Shown: positions 41,631 through 52,486, numbered from the stretch's first letter. The stretch is 64,000 nt of DNA from an uncultured Oscillospiraceae bacterium (GCA_944387095.1 CALXDP010000010.1:16562-80561); one strand, 5' to 3'. The notes: generated by a model from the sequence alone, not told the origin. Numbers and translations: made by a program.

Positions 41631-42785
41631 ATGAAACGAATCACCGCCCTGGTGCTGGCCGCCGCCCTGCTGTGGCTGGCCCCGGCGTATGCCCACGCGG
41701 ACGCCGGCGGCGCTGTGGCCATCACCGCACCCAGCGCCATTCTGATGGAAAAGTCCACCGGCACCGTACTCTATGAGCAGGAGGCCCACGCCCAGTACGA
41801 GCCCGCCTCGGTAACCAAGGTGATGACCCTGCTGCTGGTCATGGAGGCCATCGACTCCGGCGCCCTGTCCTGGAACGACATGGTCACCGCCTCCGCCTAC
41901 GCCTGCTCCATGGGCGGCTCCCAGATTTGGCTGAAAGAGAACGAGCAGATGAGCGTATCCGACATGGTCAAGGCCGTGGCGGTGGCCTCCGCCAACGACT
42001 GCGCCGTGGCCCTGGCCGAACACATCGCCGGCAGCGAGGGGGCCTTTGTGGAGCGGATGAACCAGCGGGCCCAGGAGCTGGGTATGGAGCACACGGTGTT
42101 TCTCAACTGCACCGGCCTTCCGGCAGACGGGCATGTGTCCTGCGCCTATGACATCGCCCTGATGAGCCGGGAACTCATCCTCAACCACCCGGACATCCGG
42201 CAGTACACCACCATCTGGATGGACACTCTGCGGGACGGCCAGTTTCAGCTGTCCAACACCAACCGGCTCATCTTCTACTACGAAGGGGCCACAGGGCTGA
42301 AAACCGGCTCCACCGATTCGGCCCTGTACTGCCTGTCTGCCACGGCGGAGCGGGAGGGCATGGAGCTGATCGCCGTGGTCATGCACGCGGCCACCTCCAA
42401 CGACCGGTTTGAGAGCGCCAAGGCCCTTCTGAGCTACGGTTTTGCCAACTGGGCCCTCACTCCCGTCTACCCAGACCAGGCCATTCCCCCGGTGCGGGTG
42501 GCCCTGGGTCAGGCGGACACCGTCCAGCCTCTCCCCGCCCGGGAGTGCGTCATTCTGCTGGCGAAAAATCAGGCCGGAGCCGTCACCACCCAAGTGACCC
42601 TGGCCGACAGCGTGGAAGCCCCCGTGGAGACGGGTCAAAAACTGGGCGAGATCGCCGTCTTTGTGGACGGGCAGCAGGTGGACACCATTGATCTGGTGGC
42701 CCTGGAGGGCGTGGAGCGGCTCACCGTGGGCGCCATCTTCAAGGGGCTGCTGGGCCGGCTGTTCCTCCAGGGAGAGGGCAGCTGA
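41631..42785 (+). CDS. dacF: D-alanyl-D-alanine carboxypeptidase (DacF/PBP5 type)
   Basis: 384 residues. Secreted penicillin-binding protein trimming the stem peptide. Signal peptide ending AHA (about residue 23); active-site S60-V-T-K63, S120-A-N122 and K224-T-G226 complete the triad; a C-terminal PBP5-like beta domain follows (from about residue 280). The closing hydrophobic/amphipathic stretch (LTVGAIFKGLLGRLFL) probably anchors it to the membrane. DacF-type enzymes are often sporulation-linked; nothing here proves that. Confidence 0.93.
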   Translation: MKRITALVLAAALLWLAPAYAHADAGGAVAITAPSAILMEKSTGTVLYEQEAHAQYEPASVTKVMTLLLVMEAIDSGALSWNDMVTASAYACSMGGSQIWLKENEQMSVSDMVKAVAVASANDCAVALAEHIAGSEGAFVERMNQRAQELGMEHTVFLNCTGLPADGHVSCAYDIALMSRELILNHPDIRQYTTIWMDTLRDGQFQLSNTNRLIFYYEGATGLKTGSTDSALYCLSATAEREGMELIAVVMHAATSNDRFESAKALLSYGFANWALTPVYPDQAIPPVRVALGQADTVQPLPARECVILLAKNQAGAVTTQVTLADSVEAPVETGQKLGEIAVFVDGQQVDTIDLVALEGVERLTVGAIFKGLLGRLFLQGEGS

Positions 42786-42800
42786 ACCCACCCCCATTTT

Positions 42801-42834
42801 CCCCCCAGCCGGCCGGGTCCGGCTGGGGGGTTTT
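42801..42834 (+). terminator. Terminator after the carboxypeptidase gene
   Basis: CCCCCCAGCCGG and CCGGCTGGGGGG, then TTTT. Confidence 0.92.
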
Positions 42835-43031
42835 CTCGCCCCGGCTCAGTCAGAAAAATTCAAAAAACTCCATTTCCCCCCTTGCTTTTTTCCCGTTTTT
42901 GATATATGCTTGGGATGAGCTGGAAGTAAACACCGGGCTTGGTAAAGCGGTCTTTTCCCGTATCCAATTTCCCTCTCCCTTTCCCTCTCCCTCCTGTGTG
43001 CTTCCGGCCAATTTTAAAGGAGGAGAAATAT

Positions 43032-46000
43032 ATGAAAAAACGCATTTTGTCCTCATTGTTGGCGCTGGCCATGGTGCTGTCTCTGGTGCCATTTTCGCTG
43101 GCGGCAGATGCCACAGGGGAAAAGGGTACTGAAAGCAACCCATATACCACTGTGGAAGAGTACAATACCGCCATTGCAGATGATAGCAAAAATGGCGAAG
43201 ACGTCTACTTAACCATTGATGGGGAGGAATTCAGCAGCACTAATCTGTTTAATCTGACCAATGTGCAGTCAAGACAAGATCCCCCAAAACTGCACCTGAC
43301 GCTTACATACTGTACTTTTACTGGCAATACAGCCAATGACAACACAAATAGTTCCTTCATGTATCTGCCCAACTGCCAGTCCCTGGTGATTGACAACTGC
43401 ACCTTTGATACTGGCGATACTATATTAAAGTATGGCATTAACTGGAACCTGATTCAAATTCAGGGTGCTGAGGTGTCTATCACCAACAGCACATTCAGCG
43501 GCAATTATGAGAACAACGCCGTCAAGCTGAACCAGCGCAACGGCGAAGATGACGCGGCGACAGATGTGAAGCCTACAGGAAATTCCGCAACACCTGCCAC
43601 CATCGCTTCCGCTACCATTTCGAACTGCACCTTCAATGGTGATAGCGCCATCATTGCCCTGGGCAGCAAGGGTAAGGGCACGGATGGTGCCGCCTCCCCC
43701 TCCACCGGCGCGTTCCCTGTGACCATTACGGCCGCTGAGGGTTCCGGCGTCACAGTGAAGCTGGACTACCAGGCGGAAGAGAATGCCACAGTCCAGACCA
43801 TCCAGCTGGATGCTGGCGAGACCGGTGAAAAGACGGCGAGCGGTGATTTCGGCTCTGAGGACGATTTTGTGGCCGAGATCAATGGTGAGAAGTATGTCTC
43901 CCTGCCCTATGCCGTGTCCCAGGCCGGGGATGGCGACACCATCACCCTGCTGAAGGATGTGACGCTGGACGCTACTGGCGTTGAGAATACTACCGGCGGG
44001 GCCGTTCTGGTCATTGACAAGGGCCTCACCATCAACGGCAATGGAAATACCATTTCTGGCGCGAACTTCACTACATCTCAGGGCAATCTCAGCCTGATCA
44101 ACATCCTGAATGGCGCCGACGTCACCCTGGACAATGTGATCATCGACGGAGGAAAGAGCGGAGCTGATGACCAGGAGGTTGGCCCCCGCCACGGCTTGAA
44201 TATCTGGGAAGCGGGCACGGTGACCCTGAATGATGTTACAGTCCAGAATAACCGCTGGTACGGCGTGGTGAGCAACGGCTCTGATTTGGTGATCAATGGC
44301 CTGACCACCACCGGAAATGCCTGGGGCGTCAACGTGGACGGCGACTCCACGGTCACCGTCAACGACGCCAATATCGGCGAGACCTCCTCCATCGTTTATG
44401 AGAACACTGGGAGTGATGGTTCTCTGACGGTGAACGACGGCACCTTCCAGAATATCGTCGTGAAGGCGGAAAATTCCGGTGACACCAACACCGGCACCAT
44501 TCGCCTGACCGGCGGTACTTTCAACGGCGTCACCACTGAAGGCTCAGGCACGACCAATGTCGGCGGCAACAGCAACATCGTCACCATCACTGGCGGTACC
44601 TATACACATACCGAAGCCAACACGGAAGAGGGCACCACCTATGCTGGCATTGAAGGCCTCCTGGCCGATGGCAGCGACCTGAACGACGAGGGCACGGTCG
44701 TTCCCGCTGAAGGTTCCGTGGCCAGCATCAACGGCCAGGGCTTTGATTCCCTCCAGGAAGCGATTGCCGCTGCCCAGGACGGCAATACCATCGTTCTGAT
44801 GGAGAATATCACCAATGATAATGTCGGCACTTCCACCCAAAGCGATGCTGTTTTGTCTATCGATAAGAGCATCACGATTCAGGGCAATGGCAACAGCATT
44901 ACCGTGGATCTTTCTGTGCCCAATACCTTTGGAGACAGAGACCAGATCTTCAGCATCGGCGAGACCAGAGATAGCACTGCGGAAGTGACATTGGACAATG
45001 TTACGATGACTCTGACCGGCAAAGATGATGGAAAGGGCGACATCTTTGATATGTATGGCACCCTGAACATCAACAACGGCTCCAACATCACCATCAGCAA
45101 CGCCCAGAGCGCGTTCACCATGCAGGGCGGCACGAACGCCAAGGTCAACCTGAATGCGTCCACCGTCACCGCCAATGATATCACCGGCAACTTCTCCAAC
45201 GGCGGCGTGTGGGAAATTAAGGATCAATCTACTCTCAGCATCGACGGCTGCGGCAGCCACGGCCTGAGCGTGGAAACCCTGACTGTGGACAACTCCACTG
45301 TCACTGTGAATGGCGCTGCTTACTCCGGCATCGTGGCGGCGGATCTGACCCTGGCGAATGGCGCCACCGTGAACGTCACCAACAGCGGCAACCAGTTGCC
45401 CTATCCGGATGGTGGCGGCAGCCAGTGGGCTCCGGATGGCGAGAGCTACAAGAACGCCGTGGAGATCAAGGCAGACGGCAGCCTGAACGTCTCCAATTCC
45501 ACTCTGTCCCTCACGGGCAACGTGGACAAAAACAACCAGGCCATCAACACCGTATATGTGGGCGAGATTCAGGATACGGATGGCGCTATCTCCATCACCA
45601 ACTCCACCTTCAACGGCGAGCTGGTGTATAAGGAGGCAGACCCCGATGCCACTGCTCCCCTGACGGTCTACTTCAAGGACAGCAATGGCCTCACTTACAC
45701 CACCTTGGTGGTGAATGCTGCGGACGAGAAGTACACCTTCCAGGCGGCCGCTGGCCCCCTGAAGTCCGGGTATACCTTCCAGCACTGGGCCTATAACGGA
45801 CAGACCTATGCAGAGCAGGCATCCGTCGAACTGGCAGTTGCGGATATCACCACCACCTCCATCACCTTCACCGCGGTGTGGACGTCTGGCGGCGGCACCC
45901 CCAGCGACCCCGGCACTCCCGGCGACTCCTACACCATTACCGTGCCCACCCCGGTCAACGGTACCGTGACCGTCTCCCCCTCCGGCTCCGCCCAGGCGGG

Positions 46001-46718
46001 TACCACTGTCACCGTCACCGTCCAGCCCAACACTGGCTACACCCTGGGCACCCTGTCCATCCGGGACAGCCAGAACAACACCGTGAATTACACCTCTCTG
46101 GGCAACAACCGCTACTCCTTCACCATGCCTGAGAGCGGCGTCACCGTGCTAGCCGTCTTTACCCAGGCCTCCCTGCCCTTCACCGATGTGGCCACTACCA
46201 ACTGGTACTACGAGGCGGTGCGTTACGTCTGGGAGAACGATCTGATGCAGGGCACCAGCAGCACCACCTTTGGTCCCAACGTCACCACCACCCGCGCTAT
46301 GGTGGTCACCATCCTGTGGCGGCTGGAGGGTGAGCCCACTGTCGACTACACCCTGAACTACAATGACGTGGCCAGCGGCGTGTGGTATACCGAGGCAGTG
46401 CGCTGGGCCACGGCAAACGACATCGTGCTGGGCTATGACGGCGGTTTCCACCCCAGCGACTCCATCACCCGGGAGCAGATGGCCGCCATCCTGTACCGCT
46501 ACGCGGACTACAAGGGCTATGACCTCACCGCCAACGGCGATCTGTCCGGCTTCGCGGACGGCAGCCAGGTGTCCAGCTGGGCCCAGACCAATCTGGAGTG
46601 GGCCGTGGGCAAGGGCCTGCTGGTGGGCTCCGCCAATCAGGTGGATCCCCAGGGTTTTGCCACCCGCGCCCAGGTCGCCCAGATTCTGATGCGGTTCTGC
46701 GAGACCATCGTGCGCTAA
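43032..46718 (+). CDS. S-layer-anchored surface protein with beta-helix repeats
   Basis: 1228 residues. Signal peptide (MKKRILSSLLALAMVLSLVPFSLA) then a very long region of right-handed beta-helix type sequence (residues about 35-870; repeated LTINGNGN, ITISNA, VTVNDA rungs; two GDTITLLKD/GNTIVLMEN blocks), an InlB/Listeria-type repeat (about 885-950, SGYTFQHWAYNG), a repeat domain (965-1045) and three SLH domains (from about 1046: FTDVATTNWYYEAV, NDVASGVWYTEAV, FADGSQVSSWAQ) that bind pyruvylated wall polymer. Probable adhesin or polysaccharide-binding surface protein. Start 43032 after AAAGGAGGAG. Composition is Asn/Thr-rich, less GC than neighbours. Leader has a striking CT-rich tract (42968-42992). 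Confidence 0.9.
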   Translation: MKKRILSSLLALAMVLSLVPFSLAADATGEKGTESNPYTTVEEYNTAIADDSKNGEDVYLTIDGEEFSSTNLFNLTNVQSRQDPPKLHLTLTYCTFTGNTANDNTNSSFMYLPNCQSLVIDNCTFDTGDTILKYGINWNLIQIQGAEVSITNSTFSGNYENNAVKLNQRNGEDDAATDVKPTGNSATPATIASATISNCTFNGDSAIIALGSKGKGTDGAASPSTGAFPVTITAAEGSGVTVKLDYQAEENATVQTIQLDAGETGEKTASGDFGSEDDFVAEINGEKYVSLPYAVSQAGDGDTITLLKDVTLDATGVENTTGGAVLVIDKGLTINGNGNTISGANFTTSQGNLSLINILNGADVTLDNVIIDGGKSGADDQEVGPRHGLNIWEAGTVTLNDVTVQNNRWYGVVSNGSDLVINGLTTTGNAWGVNVDGDSTVTVNDANIGETSSIVYENTGSDGSLTVNDGTFQNIVVKAENSGDTNTGTIRLTGGTFNGVTTEGSGTTNVGGNSNIVTITGGTYTHTEANTEEGTTYAGIEGLLADGSDLNDEGTVVPAEGSVASINGQGFDSLQEAIAAAQDGNTIVLMENITNDNVGTSTQSDAVLSIDKSITIQGNGNSITVDLSVPNTFGDRDQIFSIGETRDSTAEVTLDNVTMTLTGKDDGKGDIFDMYGTLNINNGSNITISNAQSAFTMQGGTNAKVNLNASTVTANDITGNFSNGGVWEIKDQSTLSIDGCGSHGLSVETLTVDNSTVTVNGAAYSGIVAADLTLANGATVNVTNSGNQLPYPDGGGSQWAPDGESYKNAVEIKADGSLNVSNSTLSLTGNVDKNNQAINTVYVGEIQDTDGAISITNSTFNGELVYKEADPDATAPLTVYFKDSNGLTYTTLVVNAADEKYTFQAAAGPLKSGYTFQHWAYNGQTYAEQASVELAVADITTTSITFTAVWTSGGGTPSDPGTPGDSYTITVPTPVNGTVTVSPSGSAQAGTTVTVTVQPNTGYTLGTLSIRDSQNNTVNYTSLGNNRYSFTMPESGVTVLAVFTQASLPFTDVATTNWYYEAVRYVWENDLMQGTSSTTFGPNVTTTRAMVVTILWRLEGEPTVDYTLNYNDVASGVWYTEAVRWATANDIVLGYDGGFHPSDSITREQMAAILYRYADYKGYDLTANGDLSGFADGSQVSSWAQTNLEWAVGKGLLVGSANQVDPQGFATRAQVAQILMRFCETIVR

Positions 46719-46750
46719 CCCTCCCCCGCGGAGAAAACAGCCGAAACTAA

Positions 46751-46786
46751 GGGCCCGCCCCGGCATTCGCCGGGGCGGGCCCTTTT
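46751..46786. terminator. Bidirectional terminator
   Basis: GGGCCCGCCCCGGC and GCCGGGGCGGGCCC, then TTTT, between the surface protein and the ABC exporter. Confidence 0.9.
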
Positions 46787-46807
46787 CCTGTCCTTTTGCG
46801 GGGAAAC

Positions 46808-48610
46808 TTACGACACCCGCTCAAACTGGCTGTTGTACAAATCCGCGTAAAAGCCGCCCTGATCCAGCAGCTGCTGGTGGGTGCCCTGCTCGATGATGTC
46901 CCCATCCTTGAGCACCAGAATCAGGTCTGCATTGCGGATGGTGGACAACCGGTGGGCGATGACGAAGCTGGTGCGATGCTGGGTGAGCTGGTCCATGGCC
47001 TGCTGGGTGATGAGCTCAGTGCGGGTGTCCACCGAGGAGGTGGCCTCGTCCAGGATGAGCATGGGGTGATTCTGCACCATGGCCCGGGCGATGGTGAACA
47101 GCTGCTTCTGCCCGGCAGAAATGGCCACGCTGTCATCCAGCACCGTGTCAAAACCCTGGGGCAGGGTCTGGATAAAGTGATAGATGCCGCAGGCCTTGCA
47201 GGCCTCCTCCAGCTGCTGGTCGGAGACGTTGGGGTTGTTATACACCAAGTTTTCCCGCACAGTGCCCTCAAACAGCCAGGTGTCCTGAAGCACCATGCTG
47301 AACAGGTTGTGAACGCTCTGCCGGGTCATCTGGGTGGTGGGGATTCCGTCGATCTTGATGGTTCCCGAGTTCACCTCGTAAAACCGCATGAGCAGATTGA
47401 CCAGGGTGGTCTTGCCCGCGCCGGTGGGCCCAACGATGGCCACCTTTTGCCCGGGCTGCACATGGGCGGAGAAGTCCTTGATGATGGTCTTTTCCGGGTT
47501 GTCCGGGTAGCTGAAGCGCACATGGTCAAACTTCACTTCCCCCCGGATCTGCTCCGGGACGGGGCGGCAGTCCACTTCCTGGGACATCTCCTGCTCCTGG
47601 AGAAAGTCGAAAATGTGGTCGCCGGCAGCAGCGGCGGTCTGCATCTGGGTCATGCCCTGGGCCAAGGTGCTCAGGGGGGAGGTGAAAAGGCGCACATACA
47701 TGATAAAAGACACGATGACGCCAAAGGAAATCTCCCCACCCATCACCAGGGCGGAACCCAGCACGCACACCACCACATAGCCCAAGTTGCCCACAATATT
47801 CATCAGCGGCTGCATTACCCCGGACAGGAACTGGCTCTTCCAGTCCGCATTGTACAGTTCGCTGTTCATGCCGTTGAACGTGTCCTTGATCTTCTTATTG
47901 GCCCGGGAGATGCGCACCACGTCGTGACCGGAGTACATCTCCTCGATATACCCGTTTAGCTCGCTCAGCCCCTTCTGCCGGGCAGTAAAGAATTTCTGGG
48001 AACGGAGCATCACCAGGGCCATAATGGCAAAGCCCAGGACGGTCACCCCGATGGCCGCCAGGGCCATGCGCCACTCGGTGACAAACATCATGATCAGGCA
48101 GCCGACAAACTGGGCCAAGGCGCTGATGATGGAGGGCATACTGTTGGCCAGGGCCTGCTGAAGGGTACTCACGTCGTTGGTGACCCGGCTGAGGATGTCA
48201 CCGTGGGACACGCGGTTGAAGTACTCCATGGGGACACAGTTGATCTTCCGGGACAGGTCCCGGCGCAGGTCTCGGGACAGGCCCAGGGTGATGGTGGACA
48301 TGATGTAGTGCTCGGCATAGGTGAACAGGGCGCTCAGCCCGTAAATCGCCAGCAAAATGGCGCCAATACGGCCAATGGCTGCCAGGTCGATCTCCCCTGC
48401 CAGGGAGTCCTCAATCAGGTTGGTGATCTGGCCCAGGAAATCCGGCCCGATGATGGTGAGCACCGCCCCCACGGCGGCAAAGATCAGGGCAACGGCAGTG
48501 GGAACCACCAGCTTGCGAGAGTAACCGAACAGCTCCCGCAGCACTCCCAGGATGCCCCGCTTGCTCTTTTCCGTAACGCCCATCCCTCGATGGGCAAATC
48601 TACTGCTCAT
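46808..48610 (-). CDS. ABC exporter half-transporter, second subunit
   Basis: 600 residues. Six-helix membrane domain and C-terminal ATPase. Walker A VGPTGAGKTT and canonical Walker B LILDEATSSVD carry the catalytic Glu, but the signature is ISAGQKQ instead of LSGGQ. Partner of the upstream subunit, 15 bases away, which is degenerate at the other site; together they form a heterodimer of the YheI/YheH (BmrCD-like) class exporting drugs or lipids. ATG at 48610 after GGAGGTGGAG. Confidence 0.93.
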   Translation of the reverse strand: MSSRFAHRGMGVTEKSKRGILGVLRELFGYSRKLVVPTAVALIFAAVGAVLTIIGPDFLGQITNLIEDSLAGEIDLAAIGRIGAILLAIYGLSALFTYAEHYIMSTITLGLSRDLRRDLSRKINCVPMEYFNRVSHGDILSRVTNDVSTLQQALANSMPSIISALAQFVGCLIMMFVTEWRMALAAIGVTVLGFAIMALVMLRSQKFFTARQKGLSELNGYIEEMYSGHDVVRISRANKKIKDTFNGMNSELYNADWKSQFLSGVMQPLMNIVGNLGYVVVCVLGSALVMGGEISFGVIVSFIMYVRLFTSPLSTLAQGMTQMQTAAAAGDHIFDFLQEQEMSQEVDCRPVPEQIRGEVKFDHVRFSYPDNPEKTIIKDFSAHVQPGQKVAIVGPTGAGKTTLVNLLMRFYEVNSGTIKIDGIPTTQMTRQSVHNLFSMVLQDTWLFEGTVRENLVYNNPNVSDQQLEEACKACGIYHFIQTLPQGFDTVLDDSVAISAGQKQLFTIARAMVQNHPMLILDEATSSVDTRTELITQQAMDQLTQHRTSFVIAHRLSTIRNADLILVLKDGDIIEQGTHQQLLDQGGFYADLYNSQFERVS

Positions 48611-48625
48611 GACAACTCCACCTCC

Positions 48626-50386
48626 TTATGCCCCCAGCTCTTCGCTGGAGAGCTGAGAGCGGGCAATTTCCTGATAGACCGGACAGGTCTTCATCAGCTC
48701 CTCGTGGGTACCCATACCCACGGCCCTGCCCTCGTCCAGCACAAGGATCTGATCCGCATCCCGGATGGTGCCGATGCGCTGGGCCACAATGATCCGGGTG
48801 GTATCCTTCAGATCCCGGGCCAGCCCCCCGCGCAGCCGTGCGTCGGTGCGGTAGTCCAGAGCGGAAAAGGAGTCATCGAAAATTAAAATCTCCGGCTGCC
48901 GGGCCAGGGCCCGGGCAATGGAAAGCCGCTGCTTCTGGCCCCCGGACACATTGGCGCCCGCCTGGGCAATGGGGGCGTGGATGCCCTGGGGCAGTTTGGC
49001 CACAAATTCCGTGGCCTGGGCCAGGTTCAGGGCTTTGTATACCGCCTGCTCCGAGCTGTCCCCCTTGCTTTCGCCAAACAGCACATTCCCTTCAATATCC
49101 CCGGAGAACAGCACCGCCCGCTGAGTCACATAGCCCAGCCGGTCGTACAGCGCGTCAAAAGTGTACTCCTTTACGTTGACTCCGTCCACCAGCACCTCTC
49201 CCCCAGTGGCGTCGTAAAACCGAGCGATGAGGCTGATGAGGGTGGTCTTGCCGCTGCCGGTGGCCCCGATGATGGCCAGGGTACCGCCCTGCTCCACCCG
49301 GAAACTGATATGGCTGAGCACATCCTTCGGGGAATTGGGATAGTGAAAAGACACGTCTTTAAACTCCACGCTGCCCCGTTCCGGCGCGCCGGTCCGGCTG
49401 CCCTGGACTAGGTTGGGGGTGGTGTCCAGCACGGCGTTGATGCGCTGGGCGGACACCTGGGCAGAGGGCAGCAGCATGATTATCATGACCATCATCATAA
49501 TGGTCATAACCACATAGGTGGCGTAGGTGCCAAATACCACCACATCGCTGAAGGCGGTCAGCCGCCGGGTCAGATCCGCCGCCGGCACGTTGTTGACAAT
49601 GGAAGCCCCCACCCAGTAGATCACCAGGGACAGCGCGTTCATGGCCAGAGTCACCCCGGGCAGCAGAAGGGCAAAGGCCCGCTGGTTGAAAAGCTGGGTC
49701 TTCATCAGCGTCTCATTGGTCCGGCCAAACTTCTCATTCTGATAGTCCTCAGCATTGTAAGCGTGGACCACGTGGATGCCCGTGAGGTTTTCCCGGGCCA
49801 CCAGGTTGATCTGGTCCATAAGCCGCTGTACCCGCTTCACCCGGGGCAGCACCACCACAATGATCACCGCCATCATGGCCAGAAGCGCCACCACAAATCC
49901 GGCGGTGATGGCCGACAGGGTCCAGCTCTTGTTGACAATTTTAATGATGGCCCAGACCGCCATAACAGGGGCCTTGATCAGAATCTGGTTGCCCATGGCC
50001 ACCAGCATTTGGACCTGGGTGATGTCGTTGGTGGTGCGGTTGATGAGGCTGGGCACGGAAAAGACCATCATCTCCTGCTGTCCGAAGTCGGCGATTTTGT
50101 GAAAGACCTCCTCCCGGATGGCATAGCCGTACCCCGCCGCCACCTTGGCGGTGAGGTAGCCGCAGATCACCGCCAGCAGGGCGCTGGCCAGGGCGCAGCC
50201 CAGCATCTGCACCCCGGTGTTCAGAATATCCGCGGTGGTGCTCCCCGGCGTATTGATGAGCACCGTGAGATTGCTCATATAGTCCGGCAGACTCAGATCG
50301 AAGTAAATCTGGCCCAGGATCAGCACGGCGCAGACGATGGCCATCCCCCACTCCCTGGGCCGCATTTTACCAAGCAGTTTCAGCAT
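48626..50386 (-). CDS. ABC exporter half-transporter, first subunit
   Basis: 586 residues. Membrane domain (six helices, residues about 15-310) then ATPase with Walker A IGATGSGKTT, signature VSGGQKQR and Walker B ILIFDDSFSALD, where the catalytic Glu is replaced by Asp. That is the degenerate-site subunit of a heterodimeric exporter; the canonical Glu is on the partner. ATG at 50386 is 7 bases after GAGGAG; an ATG 6 bases earlier lies too close. Operon order and asymmetry match YheI/YheH. Confidence 0.93.
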   Translation of the reverse strand: MLKLLGKMRPREWGMAIVCAVLILGQIYFDLSLPDYMSNLTVLINTPGSTTADILNTGVQMLGCALASALLAVICGYLTAKVAAGYGYAIREEVFHKIADFGQQEMMVFSVPSLINRTTNDITQVQMLVAMGNQILIKAPVMAVWAIIKIVNKSWTLSAITAGFVVALLAMMAVIIVVVLPRVKRVQRLMDQINLVARENLTGIHVVHAYNAEDYQNEKFGRTNETLMKTQLFNQRAFALLLPGVTLAMNALSLVIYWVGASIVNNVPAADLTRRLTAFSDVVVFGTYATYVVMTIMMMVMIIMLLPSAQVSAQRINAVLDTTPNLVQGSRTGAPERGSVEFKDVSFHYPNSPKDVLSHISFRVEQGGTLAIIGATGSGKTTLISLIARFYDATGGEVLVDGVNVKEYTFDALYDRLGYVTQRAVLFSGDIEGNVLFGESKGDSSEQAVYKALNLAQATEFVAKLPQGIHAPIAQAGANVSGGQKQRLSIARALARQPEILIFDDSFSALDYRTDARLRGGLARDLKDTTRIIVAQRIGTIRDADQILVLDEGRAVGMGTHEELMKTCPVYQEIARSQLSSEELGA

Positions 50387-50474
50387 ATCCATTCTCCTCG
50401 TCAGGTTTTCAGGCGCCGGGACGGGGTGGAATGCTCCGCCCCGTCCCGGCTCCATGGATGAACTTCGGAACCAT

Positions 50475-52304
50475 TCAGCCGGAAGTGGCCTTCCGGTTGA
50501 GGATCTCCATAAACTCCTCCCCGGTGATGGTCTCCTTCTCATAAAGATGCGCTGCCAGCTCGTCCAGCTTGGCCCGGTTCTCCTTTAAAATGTTGGCGGC
50601 CTTCTCATGCTGCCCCTTTACCAGCTCCACCACCTCCTGGTCAATCTGGGCAGCGGTCTCGGCGGAGCAGACCATCGTGGCATCCCCGCCCAGGTACTGG
50701 TTGTTCACCGTCTCCATGGCCACCATGTCAAACCTGCGGCTCATGCCGTACCGGGTGATCATGGCTCGGGCCAGCTTGGTAGCCTGCTCAATGTCATTAG
50801 ACGCCCCGGTGGACGCGGAGTGGAACACCAGCTCCTCGGCGGCCCGGCCGCCGGTGAGGGTGGCGATCTTATTTTCCAGCTCCTCCCGGCTCATAAGGTA
50901 GTGGTTGCCCTCGTCCACCTGCATGGTGTAACCCAGGGCGCCGGAGGTGCGGGGCACAATGGTAATCTTCTGCACTGGGGCGGAGTTGGACTGTCTGGCC
51001 GCCACCAGGGCGTGGCCCACTTCGTGATAGGCCACCACCTTCTTCTCCTGGTCAGTGAGGATGGCGTTCTTCTTCTGATATCCGGCGATGACCACCTCGA
51101 TGCTCTCCTCCAGGTCAGACTGGGTCGCAAAACGCCGCCCATCCCGCACCGCCCGCAGGGCAGCCTCATTGACGATATTGGCCAGCTCCGCGCCGCTGGC
51201 GCCCGCGGCCATCCGGGCGACCTTGTTCCAGTCCACGTCCTCCGCCACCTTGACCTTTTTGGCGTGTACCTTGAGGATATCTTCCCGGCCCTTCAGGTCG
51301 GGCAGCTCCACCGGTACCCGTCGATCGAACCGGCCGGGGCGCGTGAGGGCGGGATCCAAGGATTCGGGGCGGTTGGTAGCAGCCAGAATGATGACACCGG
51401 TGTTTTCCTCAAAGCCATCCATCTCGGTCAGCAGCTGATTGAGGGTCTGCTCCCGCTCGTCGTTGCTGCCGTATGCGCCGGAGTTCCTCTTCTGGCCGAT
51501 GGCGTCGATCTCGTCGATGAACACGATGCAGGGGGCCTTCTCCTTGGCCTGCTTGAACAGATCCCGTACCTTGGAGGCGCCCATGCCCACAAACATTTCC
51601 ACAAACTCCGACCCGGACATGGAGAAGAAGGGCACGTTAGCCTCCCCGGCCACCGCCTTGGCCAGCATCGTCTTACCTGTACCCGGCGGCCCCACCAGCA
51701 GCACACCCTTGGGCATATGGGCACCGATCTCCCGGTACTTGCCGGGGTCGTGGAGGTACTCCACGATCTCCTGCAAGCTCTCCTTCGCCTCGTCCTCCCC
51801 GGCCACATCGGAGAACCTGATGCCCTCAGAGGACTTCACATACACCTTGGCGCTGGACTTGCCGAACATCATGGCATTGGGCCCCCCGGCATTCTTCATC
51901 AGCCGCTTGGACATGTACTGACCAATGGCCACAAAGATAACGATGGGCAGCACCCAGGTGAGCAGAAAGCTAAGCAGCGGGTCAGTCTGCTGGATCTCCT
52001 CCCCGTAAAAGGACACCTGCGCATCCAGCAGCCGCTGGGTCAGCGTATCATCTGGGACCATGGGGGTCTTATATACCCTGGTCTCGTCCGTGTCGGTGAA
52101 CAGGATGCGGTTCTCCTGCTCCTGGAGTTCCACGCGGCCCACCTGGCCCTGCTCCACCATAGAAATGAACGTGTTGTAGTCCACCTCCACGATCTGTCGC
52201 TGGGCCATCCAGGGCATGGCCAGGAAATTGAACAGCATCAGCGCCAGAAGCACAATGATATAGTAGTAGATCAGCGGCTTCTTTGGCTTTTTCACCTCTT
52301 GCAT
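50475..52304 (-). CDS. ftsH: ATP-dependent zinc metalloprotease FtsH
   Basis: 609 residues. Membrane-anchored AAA+ protease for membrane-protein quality control. Two N-terminal helices ([18 protein letters not shown] and [19 protein letters not shown]) flank an extracytoplasmic domain; AAA module with Walker A GPPGTGKT, Walker [13 protein letters not shown] and [11 protein letters not shown]; peptidase with zinc site HEVGH. ATG at 52304, 7-8 bases after AAAGGAG. Confidence 0.97.
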   Translation of the reverse strand: MQEVKKPKKPLIYYYIIVLLALMLFNFLAMPWMAQRQIVEVDYNTFISMVEQGQVGRVELQEQENRILFTDTDETRVYKTPMVPDDTLTQRLLDAQVSFYGEEIQQTDPLLSFLLTWVLPIVIFVAIGQYMSKRLMKNAGGPNAMMFGKSSAKVYVKSSEGIRFSDVAGEDEAKESLQEIVEYLHDPGKYREIGAHMPKGVLLVGPPGTGKTMLAKAVAGEANVPFFSMSGSEFVEMFVGMGASKVRDLFKQAKEKAPCIVFIDEIDAIGQKRNSGAYGSNDEREQTLNQLLTEMDGFEENTGVIILAATNRPESLDPALTRPGRFDRRVPVELPDLKGREDILKVHAKKVKVAEDVDWNKVARMAAGASGAELANIVNEAALRAVRDGRRFATQSDLEESIEVVIAGYQKKNAILTDQEKKVVAYHEVGHALVAARQSNSAPVQKITIVPRTSGALGYTMQVDEGNHYLMSREELENKIATLTGGRAAEELVFHSASTGASNDIEQATKLARAMITRYGMSRRFDMVAMETVNNQYLGGDATMVCSAETAAQIDQEVVELVKGQHEKAANILKENRAKLDELAAHLYEKETITGEEFMEILNRKATSG

Positions 52305-52486
52305 CTCGTTTCTCTCCTTTCCCAAAGTAAGTTGGCTGTGATATTATATCATCCAAATATGAATAAATAGTTTCCGGTCATCAGGATTCTTCTGACAAAA
52401 AAGGAAGTATGTCAATCTTGCCCCTCTATATCAGGACAAATATTCCAAAAACACAAAATCACGGACATATGCCCCCACCTCTGGAA

